NCBI RefSeq assembly: GCF_000745475.1 | Contig: NZ_JQJJ01000008.1 | Span: forward strand, 889,384-953,383 | Reading direction: 5' to 3' | Source: Allobosea sp. UNC402CLCol | GTDB taxonomy: Bacteria > Pseudomonadota > Alphaproteobacteria > Rhizobiales > Beijerinckiaceae | Length of the DNA stretch: 64,000 nucleotides | Part shown: positions 44,032-56,003 of the stretch, in pieces | Layout of the letters: the number at the start of each line of letters is the position of its first letter | Position numbering within the stretch: position 1 is the first letter of the stretch | Notes under the pieces: generated by a model | The model's database searches: none | Told to the model about the DNA's origin: nothing | The model's input: the letters and a program-made list of their open reading frames with translations, nothing else | Translations under genes and position numbers: made by a program

Positions 44032-45564
44032 TCAGCGCAGCAGCGACTGCCCGGTCATCTCGGCCGGCTGGGCGAGCCCCATCAGCGCCAGCAGCGTCGG
44101 CGCAATGTCGGCGAGCCGCCCCTCGGCCAGCGCCTTGGCCTGCCCGCCAATCAGCATCAGCGGCACCGGATTGGTGGTGTGCGCCGTGTGCGGCTTGCCG
44201 GTGACCGGATCGACCATCAATTCGGCATTGCCGTGATCGGCGGTGACGAGCAGCGCCCCGCCCTGCCGCTGCACGGCGTCCGCGATGGCGCCGAGCCCCG
44301 CATCGACCGTCTCGGCCGCCTTGATCGCCGCCGCGAGCACGCCGGTATGGCCGACCATGTCGGTATTGGCGAAGTTCAGGATGACGAGGTCGTAGCGGCC
44401 TGAATCGATCGCCTCGACCGCCTTGGCGGTCAGCTCCGGCGCCGACATTTCCGGCTGCAAATCATAAGTCGCGACCTTGGGCGACGGCACCATCACCCGG
44501 TCCTCGCCGGGATAAGGCGTCTCTTCGCCGCCATTGAAGAAATAGGTGACGTGCGGATATTTTTCCGTTTCCGCCATACGCACCTGCTTCAGCCCGGCCT
44601 TGGCGACCGTCTCGCCCAGACCGTTGGCGAGCGTCTGCGGCAGGAACAGCGCCGGCATCACTTTGTCGAGCTCGGCGCTGTAGGAGGTCATGCTGACCGC
44701 CTTGACCAGCTTCGGCACGCGCGGCCGGACGAAGCCCGCGAAATCCGGCTCCAGCACCGCGTTCAGGATTTCGCGGATGCGATCGGAGCGGAAGTTGAAG
44801 CTGAGCAGCCCGTCGCCGTCCCGCATCCCCGCATAACCGCCGATCACGGCCGGCACGATGAACTCGTCCGTGACCTTGCCGGCATAGGCGTCGGCGATGG
44901 CCGCCTGCGCATCGGGGAAGGCATTCCCCTGCCCCAGCACCATCGCGCTCCAGGCCTTCTCGACGCGCTCCCAGCGGTTGTCACGATCCATCGCGTAGTA
45001 GCGCCCGGATACGCTGGCGATGGTCGCGCCGGCCGGCAGCGCGGCCGCGAAGCTCTTCACATAATCGGCGGCCGATTGCGGCGGGGTATCGCGCCCATCG
45101 GTGAAGACATGCAGCTTCACCGGAATGCCCTGCGCCGCGACGATCTTCGCCAGCGCGACGGCATGGTCCTGATGCGCATGGACGCCGCCCGGCGAGACGA
45201 GGCCGAGCAAGTGGCAGGCGCCGCCGCTCGCCTTCAGCGCAGCGACGAGCCCGCTCTCCTCCACGGCCTTCGCGATCGAGCCATCGGCGATCGCCTGGTT
45301 GATGCGCGGCAGATCCTGCATCACCACGCGCCCGGCACCGAGATTGAGATGGCCGACCTCGGAATTGCCCATCTGCCCGGGAGGGAGACCGACATCGAGC
45401 CCCGAGGTCCGCAGGAAGGTATGCGGACTGTTCGCCCAGAAGCGATCGAAATTCGGCGTCTTCGCCAGCTTGATCGCGTTGTTCTCGGCATCCTCGCGCC
45501 AGCCCCAGCCATCGAGGATCATCAACATCACGGGACGAGGCGGCATCGGCTTGACCTTCGGCAT
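44032..45564 (-). CDS. gpmI: 2,3-bisphosphoglycerate-independent phosphoglycerate mutase
   Basis: A 510-residue dimanganese enzyme interconverting 3- and 2-phosphoglycerate. It has MILDGWGWRED (metal Asp), QMGNSEVGHLNLGAGR (phosphoserine nucleophile), FTDGRDTPP, and VTADHGNAE and NFANTDMVGHTG (metal ligands). Length is normal. It is divergent from the haloacid dehalogenase gene across about 100 bp, and is likely the main glycolytic/gluconeogenic mutase here. Confidence 0.97.
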   Translation of the reverse strand: MPKVKPMPPRPVMLMILDGWGWREDAENNAIKLAKTPNFDRFWANSPHTFLRTSGLDVGLPPGQMGNSEVGHLNLGAGRVVMQDLPRINQAIADGSIAKAVEESGLVAALKASGGACHLLGLVSPGGVHAHQDHAVALAKIVAAQGIPVKLHVFTDGRDTPPQSAADYVKSFAAALPAGATIASVSGRYYAMDRDNRWERVEKAWSAMVLGQGNAFPDAQAAIADAYAGKVTDEFIVPAVIGGYAGMRDGDGLLSFNFRSDRIREILNAVLEPDFAGFVRPRVPKLVKAVSMTSYSAELDKVMPALFLPQTLANGLGETVAKAGLKQVRMAETEKYPHVTYFFNGGEETPYPGEDRVMVPSPKVATYDLQPEMSAPELTAKAVEAIDSGRYDLVILNFANTDMVGHTGVLAAAIKAAETVDAGLGAIADAVQRQGGALLVTADHGNAELMVDPVTGKPHTAHTTNPVPLMLIGGQAKALAEGRLADIAPTLLALMGLAQPAEMTGQSLLR

Positions 45565-45663
45565 TCAGGAAAAGGTGCTGGTGCGGATACCATGTGCTGC
45601 GCCGCCGATGCGAGTGCTAAGAAGGCGAACGATCAGAGACCTAGCCCCGGACGGAGGATGTCC

Positions 45664-46434
45664 ATGCCGATCAAGGCCCTGGTTTTCGACGCTTATGGAA
45701 CGCTGTTCGACGTCCAGTCCGTCGCCGCCGTCACCGAGGCCGCTTTCCCCGGCCATGGCGCGACCATCACCCAGATCTGGCGATTGAAGCAGCTCGAATA
45801 CACCTGGCTGCGCGCGCTGATGGGTCGCTACGAGGATTTCTGGACGGTCACGACCGAATCCCTCGACTTCACCTTGAAAACACTGGGCCTCACCGCGACG
45901 CCCGCATTCCTGGCGGAGATCGCCGGCGCCTATGACGGGCTTGCGCTCTATCCCGAGGCGCGTGCCGCGCTGCAAGGGCTCGCCTCCTACCGGCTCGCCA
46001 TCTTCTCGAACGGCAGCCCGGCCATGCTGAAGCGCCTCGTCGCCCACGCCGGCATCGGCGAGTTCCTGGAGACCGTCATCAGCGTCGACGAGATCGGCGT
46101 CTACAAGCCCGATCCGCGCGGCTATGCCCATGTCGAGAAGCGGCTCGGCCTCTCGCGCGACGAGATCCTCTTCGTCTCCTCCAACGGCTTCGACATCGCC
46201 GGCGCCAAGGCCCATGGCTTCACGGTCGCGCGCATCGAACGCGTGCCGGCCGCGGCCTTGCGGGTCGAGATCGAGGCGACCGGCACGATCGACCCGAAGC
46301 TGATGTTCAAGGCGCTGCGCCTGCAGCCGGAACAGCTTGGCTTCCATGCGGATGTGACGATTGCCGCGCTGACCGATCTCGTCTCCTATGCCGCGATCCG
46401 TAACCTGCCCGGACCAAGCGGGAGCCTGCCATGA
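45664..46434 (+). CDS. Haloacid dehalogenase, type II
   Basis: A 256-residue HAD-superfamily protein matching L-2-haloacid dehalogenases. The nucleophile is D9 in LVFDAYGTLFDV; FSNGSPAML (Ser/Asn of motif II), KPDPR (Lys) and SSNGFDIAGA (motif IV) follow. It would hydrolyse short 2-haloacids, though a housekeeping role is possible. ATG at 45664 gives 6-base spacing from GGAGG; ATG 45658 abuts it. Overlaps the GST start (ATGA). Confidence 0.9.
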   Translation: MPIKALVFDAYGTLFDVQSVAAVTEAAFPGHGATITQIWRLKQLEYTWLRALMGRYEDFWTVTTESLDFTLKTLGLTATPAFLAEIAGAYDGLALYPEARAALQGLASYRLAIFSNGSPAMLKRLVAHAGIGEFLETVISVDEIGVYKPDPRGYAHVEKRLGLSRDEILFVSSNGFDIAGAKAHGFTVARIERVPAAALRVEIEATGTIDPKLMFKALRLQPEQLGFHADVTIAALTDLVSYAAIRNLPGPSGSLP

Positions 46435-47117
46435 TCAAGCTTTACTACCACCCCTCGCCGAACCCGGCGAAGATCGCGCTCTTCCTCGAGGAAGCCGGCC
46501 TGCCCTACGAGATGGTCCCGGTCGACACCCGCAAGGGCGACCAGTTCAAGCCGGACTTCCTCGCCATCAACCCCAACGCCAAGACGCCGGCGCTGACCGA
46601 TGGCGACGTCACCGTCTTCGATTCCAACGCGATCCTGCTCTATCTCGCCGAGAAGACCGGAAAGTTCCTGCCGCAGGATACGCCGAAGGCGCGTGGCGAG
46701 ATGCTGTCCTGGCTGATGTTCGTCGCCACCGGCATCGGGCCCTATTGCGGTCAGGCCGTGCATTTCAGCCGCTTCGCCCCCGAGAAGATCCCTTATGCGA
46801 TCAACCGCTACGCCCGCGAGGCCGAGCGTCACTGGGGCATCATCGACGAGCGGCTGAAGACCCGGCGCTATATGCTCGGCGAGGACTACACGCTGATCGA
46901 CATGTCGGTCTGGGGCTGGGCGACGCGGCTTTCCTTCGCCGTCGGGGAGGATTGGGCGACGATGTTCCCGAACGTGAAGCGCCACACCGACGAGATCTCG
47001 GCACGGCCGGCCGCCCAGCGCGCCATGGCGCTGAAGGACCAGTTCGCCTTCAAGACCGAGGTCGATGCGGACGCCCGCAAATTCCTCTTCCCGCAGAACG
47101 CGCGTCTGGCGGGGTGA
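46431..47117 (+). CDS. Glutathione S-transferase-like protein
   Basis: A 228-residue GST-fold protein. The thioredoxin-like domain starts MIKLYYHPSPNPAKIALFLEE and has the cis-Pro TPALTDGD and the glutathione-contact FDSNAILLYLA; the helical domain contains YAREAERHWGIIDERL and LIDMSVWGWATR. It overlaps the dehalogenase gene by 4 bp, so the two may act together on halogenated or other electrophiles (inference). It could equally be a YfcG/Ure2-like peroxidase. Confidence 0.88.
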   Translation: MIKLYYHPSPNPAKIALFLEEAGLPYEMVPVDTRKGDQFKPDFLAINPNAKTPALTDGDVTVFDSNAILLYLAEKTGKFLPQDTPKARGEMLSWLMFVATGIGPYCGQAVHFSRFAPEKIPYAINRYAREAERHWGIIDERLKTRRYMLGEDYTLIDMSVWGWATRLSFAVGEDWATMFPNVKRHTDEISARPAAQRAMALKDQFAFKTEVDADARKFLFPQNARLAG

Positions 47118-47125
47118 GCTTGTTC

Positions 47126-47215
47126 GTCATGGTCGGGCTTGACCCGACCCTCTCTAAAGCCAGCTAGCCAATCCCGAGATTCTCGGGTCGGCGCACGGCG
47201 CCGCCCGAGCATGAC
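47126..47215. repeat. Dispersed GTCAT...ATGAC palindromic repeat (copy 5)
   Basis: GTCATGGTCGGGCTTGACCCGACC first, ending CGCCGCCCGAGCATGAC. Shorter spacer than other copies. It lies in the 225-bp gap between the GST gene and fhs, which also has a small CACAGCG/CGCTGTG hairpin at 47222-47239. Confidence 0.75.
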
Positions 47216-47342
47216 GCAGGACACAGCGCCTCCGCTGTGCATCACCCTTTGAAAACGCTGGCAGCGCCCAGCATTTCCGGCCAGTGTCTCGACGCCCCGC
47301 CCCCGGGAGGCGCGCGGGCCAGCACAGTCTCCGAGAGGACGG

Positions 47343-49016
47343 ATGCCCACCGATATCGAGATCGCGCGCGCCGCGACGCTTCAACCTGTTGGCGCCATTG
47401 CCGAGCAAGCCGGCATCCGCGCGGAAGCGCTCCACCCCTACGGCAAGTTCATCGCCAAGATCGACACCGATGCGATTCCCGGCTTCCATGACAAGCCGGA
47501 CGGCAAGCTGATCCTCGTCACCGCGATCAGCCCGACGCCGGCGGGAGAAGGCAAGACCACCACCACGGTCGGCCTCGGCGACGGGCTGACGCGCATCGGC
47601 AAGAAGACGATGATCGCGCTGCGCGAGCCCTCGCTGGGCCCCAGCTTCGGCATGAAGGGCGGCGCCGCCGGCGGCGGCTATGCCCAGGTCGTGCCGATGG
47701 AGCAGATCAACCTGCATTTCACCGGCGATTTCCACGCCATCACCAGCGCCCACAACCTGCTCGCCGCGATGGTCGACAACCATGTCTACTGGGGCAATGG
47801 GCTCGGCTTCGATACCCGCACGATCACCTGGCGCCGCGTGCTCGACATGAACGACCGCGCCTTGCGTTCGATCGTCTCCTCGCTCGGCGGCAACGGCAAC
47901 GGCTTCCCGCGCGAGGACGGCTTCGACATCACCGTCGCCTCGGAGGTGATGGCAATCTTCTGCCTGGCCCGTGATTCCGCCGATCTGGAGGAGCGCCTCG
48001 GCCGCATCGTTGTGGGCCGCACCCGCGACAAGCGCCTGATCACCGCCGCCGATCTCAAGGCGACCGGCGCGATGAGCGTGCTGCTCAAGGACGCGCTGAT
48101 GCCGAACCTGGTACAGACGCTGGAGGGCACCCCGGCCTTCGTCCATGGCGGCCCCTTCGCCAACATCGCCCATGGCTGCAATTCGGTGATCGCGACCCGC
48201 GCGGCGTTGAAGCTGGGCGATTACGTCGTCACCGAGGCCGGCTTCGGCGCCGATCTCGGCGCGGAAAAGTTCTTCGACATCAAATGCCGCGAGGCCGGGC
48301 TGAAACCGGCCGTCGCCGTCGTCGTCGCCACCGTCCGCGCCCTCAAGATGCATGGCGGCGTAGCAAAGGACGCGCTCGGGCAGGAGAATCTCAAGGCGCT
48401 CGAAGCCGGGCTCGCCAATCTCACCCGCCATGTCGGCAACATCCGCAAGTTCGGCGTGCCGCCGATCGTCGCGATCAACCACTTCGCGACCGATACCGCC
48501 GCCGAGCACGAACTCATCCGCAATTACTGCCGCAACCATCTCGGCGTCGAGGCGGTGATCTGCCGCCACTGGGCGCAAGGCGGCGCCGGCGCGGAGGAAC
48601 TCGCCCACAAGGTCGCCGCGCTCGCGGATGAGGGCGAGGCCGATTTCGCCCCGCTCTACCCGGACGCCATGCCGCTGCGCGAGAAGCTGGAGACGGTGGC
48701 GCGCGAGATCTACGGTGCGGCCGGCATCAGCCTCGACGCCAAGCTCGCGGCGCGCTTCGCCGATCTCGAGGCCGCCGGCTTCGGCGACCTGCCGATCTGC
48801 GTCGCCAAAACCCAGTATTCCTTCTCGGCTGACCCGACGCTCCGCGGCGCGCCCTCCGGCCACATCGTCCCCTTGCGGGAACTCAGGCTCTCGGCCGGCG
48901 CCGGCTTCGTCGTCGCGATCTGCGGGGACATCATGACCATGCCCGGCCTGCCGCGCGAACCCGCCGCCGAACGCATCCACATCGACGCGCAGGGGCATAT
49001 CGAAGGGTTGTTCTAG
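47343..49016 (+). CDS. fhs: Formate-tetrahydrofolate ligase
   Basis: A 557-residue enzyme making 10-formyl-THF from formate, THF and ATP. The P-loop [13 protein letters not shown] is near residue 63; the formate/THF sites [22 protein letters not shown] and FTGDFHAI are intact, and the C-terminal [10 protein letters not shown] is present. With FrmA and FghA it links formaldehyde oxidation to the folate C1 pool. The 127 bp upstream has no riboswitch I can recognise. Confidence 0.97.
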   Translation: MPTDIEIARAATLQPVGAIAEQAGIRAEALHPYGKFIAKIDTDAIPGFHDKPDGKLILVTAISPTPAGEGKTTTTVGLGDGLTRIGKKTMIALREPSLGPSFGMKGGAAGGGYAQVVPMEQINLHFTGDFHAITSAHNLLAAMVDNHVYWGNGLGFDTRTITWRRVLDMNDRALRSIVSSLGGNGNGFPREDGFDITVASEVMAIFCLARDSADLEERLGRIVVGRTRDKRLITAADLKATGAMSVLLKDALMPNLVQTLEGTPAFVHGGPFANIAHGCNSVIATRAALKLGDYVVTEAGFGADLGAEKFFDIKCREAGLKPAVAVVVATVRALKMHGGVAKDALGQENLKALEAGLANLTRHVGNIRKFGVPPIVAINHFATDTAAEHELIRNYCRNHLGVEAVICRHWAQGGAGAEELAHKVAALADEGEADFAPLYPDAMPLREKLETVAREIYGAAGISLDAKLAARFADLEAAGFGDLPICVAKTQYSFSADPTLRGAPSGHIVPLRELRLSAGAGFVVAICGDIMTMPGLPREPAAERIHIDAQGHIEGLF

Positions 49017-49030
49017 GAGCGCTTCCAGCC

Positions 49031-49129
49031 GTCATGCTCGGGCTTGCCCCGAGCATCTCTCGCCGAAGAAGGCTCTGGCATTATCTCGTCCGGAGATTCT
49101 CGGGTCCGCTGAGGCGGCCCGAGAATGAC
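49031..49129. repeat. Dispersed GTCAT...ATGAC palindromic repeat (copy 6)
   Basis: Same orientation and very similar sequence to copy 3: GTCATGCTCGGGCTTGCCCC, spacer with GAAGAAGGCTCTGG, then CCCGAGAATGAC. It fills the convergent junction of fhs and the idonate dehydrogenase gene. Confidence 0.85.
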
Positions 49130-49143
49130 GAGCCAGCTACAAC

Positions 49144-50181
49144 TCAAGCGAAGTCGAGCTGCACCTTGATCGCCTTCGCCTTGTCGGCGGCGAGGTCGAA
49201 GGCCTCGACGGCGCGGTCGACGGGAAGCGTCGCCGTCAGCAGCGGCGAGAGGTCGATATTGCCCGAACCGATCATCGCCACCGCCCAGTCGAACTCCTCA
49301 TGGAAGCGGAAGGAGCCGCGCAGGTCGAACTCCTTGGCGACGACCACGTTCATCGGCAGGGTGAACTGACCGCCGACGCCGATCTGCACGATGGTGCCAC
49401 CCGAGCGCACCGCGTCGAAAGCCCCGGTCAGCGCATGCTGGTTTCCCGACGCTTCGAACATCACGTCGAAGGCGCCCTTTTCCGCCCCGTATTCCTCCTT
49501 CAGCCGGTCCGGTTCGGCCATGACGTTGATCGCCGCCGTCGCGCCCATCTTGCGCGCCACCGGCAGCGGCCCGTCCACCACGTCGGTGGCAACGATCTCC
49601 GAAGCGCCCGCCGCCTTCGCCGCGACGATGGTGAGCGCGCCGATCGGCCCCGCCCCCGTTACCAGCACGCGCTTGCCGAGCAGCGGTCCGGCGCGCTTGG
49701 CGGCGTGGAGACAGACCGAAAGCGGCTCGGCGAAAGCGGCCTGCGCCGCGGTGACGCCCGGCGCCACCTTCACCGCCTGCCGCTCCTCGACCACGAGCAC
49801 GTCGCGAAAGCCGCCCTGCACATGCGGGAAGCGCATCGCCGAACCATAGAACAGCATGTCGGTGCAGTGCTGCTGCAGCCCCATCTGGCAATAGCGGCAA
49901 TGGCCGCAGGCGCGGCTCGGATTGACCGCGACCCGGTCGCCCGGCTTCACCCGCGAGACCTCGCCGCCGACGGCCTCAACCCGGCCGGCGATCTCGTGGC
50001 CCAGGATCAGAGGCTCGCGCACGCGGATCGTGCCGAAGCCGCCATGCAGGTAGTAATGCAGGTCCGAGCCGCAGATGCCGCCGGCTTCCATCCGCACGCG
50101 CACGTCGCGCGGCCCCAGCTCCGGCGCGGTCGTCTGCTCGACGCGCAGATCCTTCTCGGCATGGATGACGACGGCACGCAT
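49144..50181 (-). CDS. L-idonate 5-dehydrogenase-like zinc alcohol dehydrogenase
   Basis: A 345-residue medium-chain dehydrogenase. It has catalytic-zinc residues in GGICGSDLHYY and GHEIAGRV, structural cysteines in CGHCRYCQMGLQQHC, and nucleotide-binding VTGAGPIGALT. The subfamily oxidises L-idonate at C5 (IdnD) or related sugar acids. The divergent SDR gene resembles gluconate 5-dehydrogenase (IdnO), which supports the idonate/gluconate assignment. No transporter or regulator is adjacent. Confidence 0.85.
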   Translation of the reverse strand: MRAVVIHAEKDLRVEQTTAPELGPRDVRVRMEAGGICGSDLHYYLHGGFGTIRVREPLILGHEIAGRVEAVGGEVSRVKPGDRVAVNPSRACGHCRYCQMGLQQHCTDMLFYGSAMRFPHVQGGFRDVLVVEERQAVKVAPGVTAAQAAFAEPLSVCLHAAKRAGPLLGKRVLVTGAGPIGALTIVAAKAAGASEIVATDVVDGPLPVARKMGATAAINVMAEPDRLKEEYGAEKGAFDVMFEASGNQHALTGAFDAVRSGGTIVQIGVGGQFTLPMNVVVAKEFDLRGSFRFHEEFDWAVAMIGSGNIDLSPLLTATLPVDRAVEAFDLAADKAKAIKVQLDFA

Positions 50182-50317
50182 GGCGGCTTCTCCTCAAATG
50201 GCGCGAGACAAGCTTAGCCGCGCCGTTGTCTAATCGTTTGAAAACTGCTTACCCAACGACGCGCCACCGGCGCAAACGAAACCGACGCCGGGCTCCGGCA
50301 TTTTGCGAGGATACGCC

Positions 50318-51085
50318 ATGTCGCTGTCGCTGTTCAGCCTGGAAGGCAAGGTCGCGCTGGTCACCGGCTCGGGCCAGGGCATCGGGCTCGCCCTGGCGGA
50401 GGGCCTCTCGGAAGCCGGCGCCCATGTCGTGCTGAACGGCCGCGACAAGACGAAGCTCGAACGGGCGCAGCAGACGCTGACCACGGCCGGCCGCAAGGCT
50501 TCCATCGCGCCCTTCGATGTCACCGACCAGAAGGCCGTCGAGGCCGGAATCGCCATGATCGAGGCTGAGATCGGCCCGATCGATATCCTCATCAACAATG
50601 CCGGCATGCAGAAGCGGGCGCCGATCACCGAATTCCCGGTCGAGGGCTGGCATGAGGTGATGAACACCAATCTGCATTCGGTGTTCTACGTCACCCAAGC
50701 CGTGGCGAAGCGGATGCTGCCCCGTAAACGCGGCAAGATCATCAGCATCGGTTCGGTGATGAGCGAGCTCGGCCGCGCCACCATCATCCCCTACACGGCG
50801 TCGAAGGGCGCGGTGAAGATGATGACGCGGGGGCTCGCCGCCGAGCTCGGCAAGCACAACATCCAGGCCAACGCCATCGGCCCCGGCTATTTCACCACCG
50901 AGATCAACCAGGCGCTGCTCGCCGACGAAGCCTTCACCAGCTGGGTCTGCAGCCGCACGCCGGCCGGGCGCTGGGGCGAGACGAAGGAGCTGGTCGGCGC
51001 CGCGATCTTCCTGTCCTCGGCGGCTTCCGACTACGTCAACGGCCACCTGCTGATGGTCGATGGCGGGCTGACCGCTGTAGTGTAA
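50318..51085 (+). CDS. SDR, gluconate 5-dehydrogenase-like
   Basis: A 255-residue SDR with TGSGQGIG (about 17-24), NNAGMQKR, SIGSVMSELGR (catalytic Ser) and YTASK. The layout follows 5-keto-D-gluconate reductases (IdnO type), which act after IdnD. ATG at 50318 has GCGAGGA upstream; an in-frame ATG at 50303 adds five residues. It shares a 136-bp divergent promoter region with the dehydrogenase gene; I see no clear operator in it. Confidence 0.85.
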   Translation: MSLSLFSLEGKVALVTGSGQGIGLALAEGLSEAGAHVVLNGRDKTKLERAQQTLTTAGRKASIAPFDVTDQKAVEAGIAMIEAEIGPIDILINNAGMQKRAPITEFPVEGWHEVMNTNLHSVFYVTQAVAKRMLPRKRGKIISIGSVMSELGRATIIPYTASKGAVKMMTRGLAAELGKHNIQANAIGPGYFTTEINQALLADEAFTSWVCSRTPAGRWGETKELVGAAIFLSSAASDYVNGHLLMVDGGLTAVV

Positions 51086-51098
51086 GGACACCGCCGCC

Positions 51099-51201
51099 GT
51101 CATTCTCGGGCGAAGCGAAGCGCAGACCCGAGAATCTCGTGCCGGAATAACCGTCGGAGCCTCCTTCGGCAGGAGATGCTCGGATCAAGCCCGAGCATGA
51201 C
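51099..51201. repeat. Dispersed GTCAT...ATGAC palindromic repeat (copy 7)
   Basis: GTCATTCTCGGGCGAAGCGA...AGACCCGAGAAT first, spacer with GGAGCCTCC, then GATGCTCGG...CCGAGCATGAC. Nearly the same as copy 9. It lies between the convergent SDR and glmM genes. Confidence 0.85.
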
Positions 51202-51212
51202 GCGCGCTCTTC

Positions 51213-52556
51213 TCAGGCCGCGGCCTTCGTCACCGCATCGACGACATCGTCGACCGCGCGCTCGACCAGATCGCGGTCGTCGCCCTCGGCCATCACACGG
51301 ATCACCGGCTCGGTGCCGGAGGGCCGGATCACCAGGCGCCCGCTTTCGCCAAGCAACTGCTTCGCCGCCTCGATCGCGCTCATCACCGCCTGCTGCTCCA
51401 GCGGCTTGCCGGTCTTGTAGCGCACATTCTTGAGGATCTGCGGCAGCGGCTCGAAGCAGTGGCAGACCTCCGAGACCGGCTTGTCCATCCGCTTCACCAC
51501 CGCGAGCAGTTGCAGCGCTGCGACGAGCCCGTCCCCGGTCGTGCCGAAATCCGAGAGGATGATATGGCCGGACTGCTCGCCGCCGAGGTTGAAGCCGTGA
51601 TTGCGCATATGCTCCAGCACATAGCGGTCCCCGACCGCGGTGCGCGCCAGCGACAGGCCTAAGCCCGCCAGATAGCGCTCCAGCCCCAGATTGGACATCA
51701 CCGTCGCGACGATGCCCGGCGCCGAGAGCCGGCCATCCTCCAGCCAGGAGCGCGCGATCACAGCCATGAGCTGGTCGCCATCGACGACCTGGCCATGCTC
51801 GTCCACCACCAGCACGCGGTCGGCGTCGCCGTCGAGTGCGATGCCGACATCGGCGCGCATCTCCTTGACCTTGCTGACCAGGGTGGACGGATGGGTCGAG
51901 CCGATCTCCCGGTTGATATTGAAGCCGTCGGGCTCGACGCCGATGGTGATGACCTCTGCACCCAGCTCCCAGAGCGCCTGCGGCGCCACCTTGTAGGCGG
52001 CGCCATTGGCGCAATCGAGCACGATGCGCAGGCCTTCCAGGCTCAGATTGCGCGGCAGCGTCCGCTTGGCGAATTCGACATAGCGCGCATCGGCGCTGTC
52101 GATGCGCTTGGCCCGGCCGAGCATCGGCGAAGTCGCCAGGCGCGGGCCGAGATCGGCGTCGATCAGCGCCTCGATCTCGCGTTCGACATCGTCGTTGAGC
52201 TTGTAGCCGTCGGGCCCGAACAGCTTGATGCCGTTATCCTCATAGGCGTTGTGCGAGGCCGAGATCATCACGCCGAGATCGGCACGCATCGAGCGTGTCA
52301 GCATGGCGACGGCCGGCGTCGGCATCGGGCCGAGCAGCATGACGTCCATGCCGACCGCGGTGAAGCCGGCCACCATGGCATATTCGATCATATAGCCCGA
52401 CAGACGGGTATCCTTGCCGATCACCACCCGGTGGCGGTGCTCGCCGCGGCGGAAGGCGAGGCCGGTGGCCTGCCCGACCCTCAGGGCGAGGTCGGGCGTG
52501 ATGACGCCGTTCGCCCGCCCACGAATGCCGTCCGTTCCGAAATATTTGCGCGTCAT
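51213..52556 (-). CDS. glmM: Phosphoglucosamine mutase
   Basis: A 447-residue phosphohexomutase converting glucosamine 6-phosphate to glucosamine 1-phosphate for UDP-GlcNAc, and so for peptidoglycan and [11 protein letters not shown] at 6-13, the phosphoserine S101 in [12 protein letters not shown], metal loop DGDADR and the C-terminal RPSGTEP phosphate site are all present. ATG at 52556 ([10 protein letters not shown]) is the correct start; the frame is open further upstream. It is downstream of ftsH on the same strand, as in many proteobacteria. Confidence 0.97.
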   Translation of the reverse strand: MTRKYFGTDGIRGRANGVITPDLALRVGQATGLAFRRGEHRHRVVIGKDTRLSGYMIEYAMVAGFTAVGMDVMLLGPMPTPAVAMLTRSMRADLGVMISASHNAYEDNGIKLFGPDGYKLNDDVEREIEALIDADLGPRLATSPMLGRAKRIDSADARYVEFAKRTLPRNLSLEGLRIVLDCANGAAYKVAPQALWELGAEVITIGVEPDGFNINREIGSTHPSTLVSKVKEMRADVGIALDGDADRVLVVDEHGQVVDGDQLMAVIARSWLEDGRLSAPGIVATVMSNLGLERYLAGLGLSLARTAVGDRYVLEHMRNHGFNLGGEQSGHIILSDFGTTGDGLVAALQLLAVVKRMDKPVSEVCHCFEPLPQILKNVRYKTGKPLEQQAVMSAIEAAKQLLGESGRLVIRPSGTEPVIRVMAEGDDRDLVERAVDDVVDAVTKAAA

Positions 52557-52698
52557 TGCCAATCGCTTCCGAGAGGGCGCCAGCGCCCTGAATTTGCGTT
52601 CTTCTATAGCCAAAAAACCTTTCCGCCTTCTCACAAAATATGACGGAGCGTGACAGGGACGCGGCCCCGCATAGCCCCGCTCTCATCATTCAGGCCCT

Positions 52699-52812
52699 GT
52701 CCTCCCGGGGGCAGCGAAGCGGAGACCCGGGATCCGTGCCGGCATGTTTCCGAAATGCGCTCTGGCATGGATCCCGGATCGGCGCCGCCAGGGGCGGCTT
52801 GTCCGGGATGAC
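52699..52812. repeat. Dispersed palindromic repeat, GGATCC subfamily (copy 8)
   Basis: GTCCTCCCGGGGGCAGCGAA...GACCCGGGATCCGTGCC faces GGCATGGATCCCGGATC, ending GTCCGGGATGAC. Same modules as copy 1. It lies in the 342-bp gap between glmM and ftsH, which contains only this and the ftsH terminator. Confidence 0.75.
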
Positions 52813-52851
52813 GGCGCGGAAGCGGAACGGAGGCGATCTCCCACCACACAT

Positions 52852-52881
52852 GAAAAAGGCGGCCCGAAGGCCGCCTTTTTC
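52852..52881 (-). terminator. Terminator of ftsH
   Basis: AAAAAGGCGGCC and GGCCGCCTTTTT form a 12-bp stem with a 4-base loop, with T-runs on both strands. On the minus strand it is 17 bases past the ftsH stop. Confidence 0.9.
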
Positions 52882-52898
52882 ATTCCAGTCGAACCGCC

Positions 52899-54824
<1,926 letters not shown>

Positions 54825-54884
54825 CACCAGTCCGATCGGGCCTGCCGGGACCAACCGGATAAGGCCTGGTTTCACTTAACAGGC

Positions 54885-54913
54885 AATCTAGGTGCGACAT
54901 GCGTCCTTGCCAA
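54885..54913 (-). promoter_or_regulatory. Candidate ftsH promoter
   Basis: On the minus strand TTGGCA (plus 54908-54913) and TAGATT (plus 54885-54890) are 17 bp apart, about 60 bases before the ftsH start. The flanks CCCTTGG and CCTAGAT also resemble a heat-shock (RpoH) promoter, which would fit ftsH. Confidence 0.55.
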
Positions 54914-54947
54914 GGGAAACGCACGCAAAACGCGCGACGCCACGTTA

Positions 54948-56003
54948 CTATGATGTCGCAGGGTGAACACCGCGTCTGCGCGGCCCCTCCCGCCGCAAGC
55001 TCAGCACGCCGTTCCGGTCGAGCGACAGGATGCATCCGGAGAACGTCCGCTTTGTGGCGGACCCCGCACGCGATGCGGCGAGCAGCGCCGCTGCGCAGGC
55101 CTCCAGCCGCTCCAGCCGCCCATAGCTCTCGACGCCTTGCGTCATTTCCGCCAGCGCAAGCGCCAGCACGCGCAGGACGATCTCCTCCGGCTCTTCGGCA
55201 AGCTGCCGGAAGCCGAGCCGCCGCTCCTCCCCCACGGTGACCGGGAGCCACCGCTGCGCCAGCACATCCGCCGCCCGGCGTGCCACGGCATCTTCCTGCC
55301 GGGCCATGCGCTCCGCAAGCAATCCGAGCCGCGCCGCATCGAGGCCGTGTTCCGCGAGCGACGGCGCCAATTCGCGCCAGCGCACCCGCTCGAAACGCGA
55401 ATCGGCATTGCTGGGATCGCGGACGAAGGGCAGGCCCCGTGCCTCGGCGGTGGCGATCAACCGCGATTTCGCGAGGCCCAGCAGTGGCCGGACGATCGCG
55501 ACCGCGCCTCGCAAGCTGCGCGGGCGCATGCCGACGAGCCCCGCCGGCCCCGAACCATGGGCGATCCGCATCAGCAGCGTCTCGGCCTGGTCGTCGAGCG
55601 TATGCGCCGTGACGATGGCCGCGTTGCCGCGCCGCAACGCTTCCTCCGCGAGGAGGTCGTAGCGAGCCTGCCGCGCGGCGGCCTGCAGGCCGTTGGCGGG
55701 CTTCGGCCCGGCCCAGCGCAGGATTCTGTGTGCGACGCCCAGCCGCCCGCAAAGCCTCGCGACCGCCTCGGCCTCGCCGGCGGCCTCCGGCCGCAAGCCG
55801 TGATCGACCGTCGCGGCCTGGAGGGAGGGACGCCCCGGCAGCTTCGCCCAATCCGCCAGCAGCGCCAGCACAGCAACGGAATCGGGCCCGCCCGAGACGG
55901 CGACGAGCAGCCCCGGCTCATCTGCCAGAGGCTCGAACAAGGCACAGGCCTCGGCAGCCGAGACCGGCGCCGCCGAAGGATCGAGAGGGAGAACCGCGCT
56001 CAA
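54948..56003 (-). CDS. tilS: tRNA(Ile)-lysidine synthetase
   Basis: A 351-residue enzyme that attaches lysine to C34 of the CAU tRNA-Ile so that it reads AUA. The PP-loop SGGPDS is at 37-42; VDHGLRPEA and TAHTLDDQAETLLMR are conserved. The C-terminal part is shorter than in E. coli TilS, which is normal for the order. The start is TTG at 56003, overlapping the cpoB stop (TTGA), so translation is coupled. Confidence 0.93.
   Translation of the reverse strand: MSAVLPLDPSAAPVSAAEACALFEPLADEPGLLVAVSGGPDSVAVLALLADWAKLPGRPSLQAATVDHGLRPEAAGEAEAVARLCGRLGVAHRILRWAGPKPANGLQAAARQARYDLLAEEALRRGNAAIVTAHTLDDQAETLLMRIAHGSGPAGLVGMRPRSLRGAVAIVRPLLGLAKSRLIATAEARGLPFVRDPSNADSRFERVRWRELAPSLAEHGLDAARLGLLAERMARQEDAVARRAADVLAQRWLPVTVGEERRLGFRQLAEEPEEIVLRVLALALAEMTQGVESYGRLERLEACAAALLAASRAGSATKRTFSGCILSLDRNGVLSLRREGPRRRGVHPATS

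Noticed and set aside
47216-47342. Possible ZTP or folate riboswitch before fhs
   Set aside because: fhs is a known ZTP-riboswitch target, but the conserved CCGCCTGGGC-type core is absent; only a small hairpin and GC-rich DNA are visible.
49144-51085. Calling the divergent dehydrogenases a full idn operon
   Set aside because: No idonate transporter, kinase or IdnR-type regulator is present, so only the two enzyme assignments are kept.
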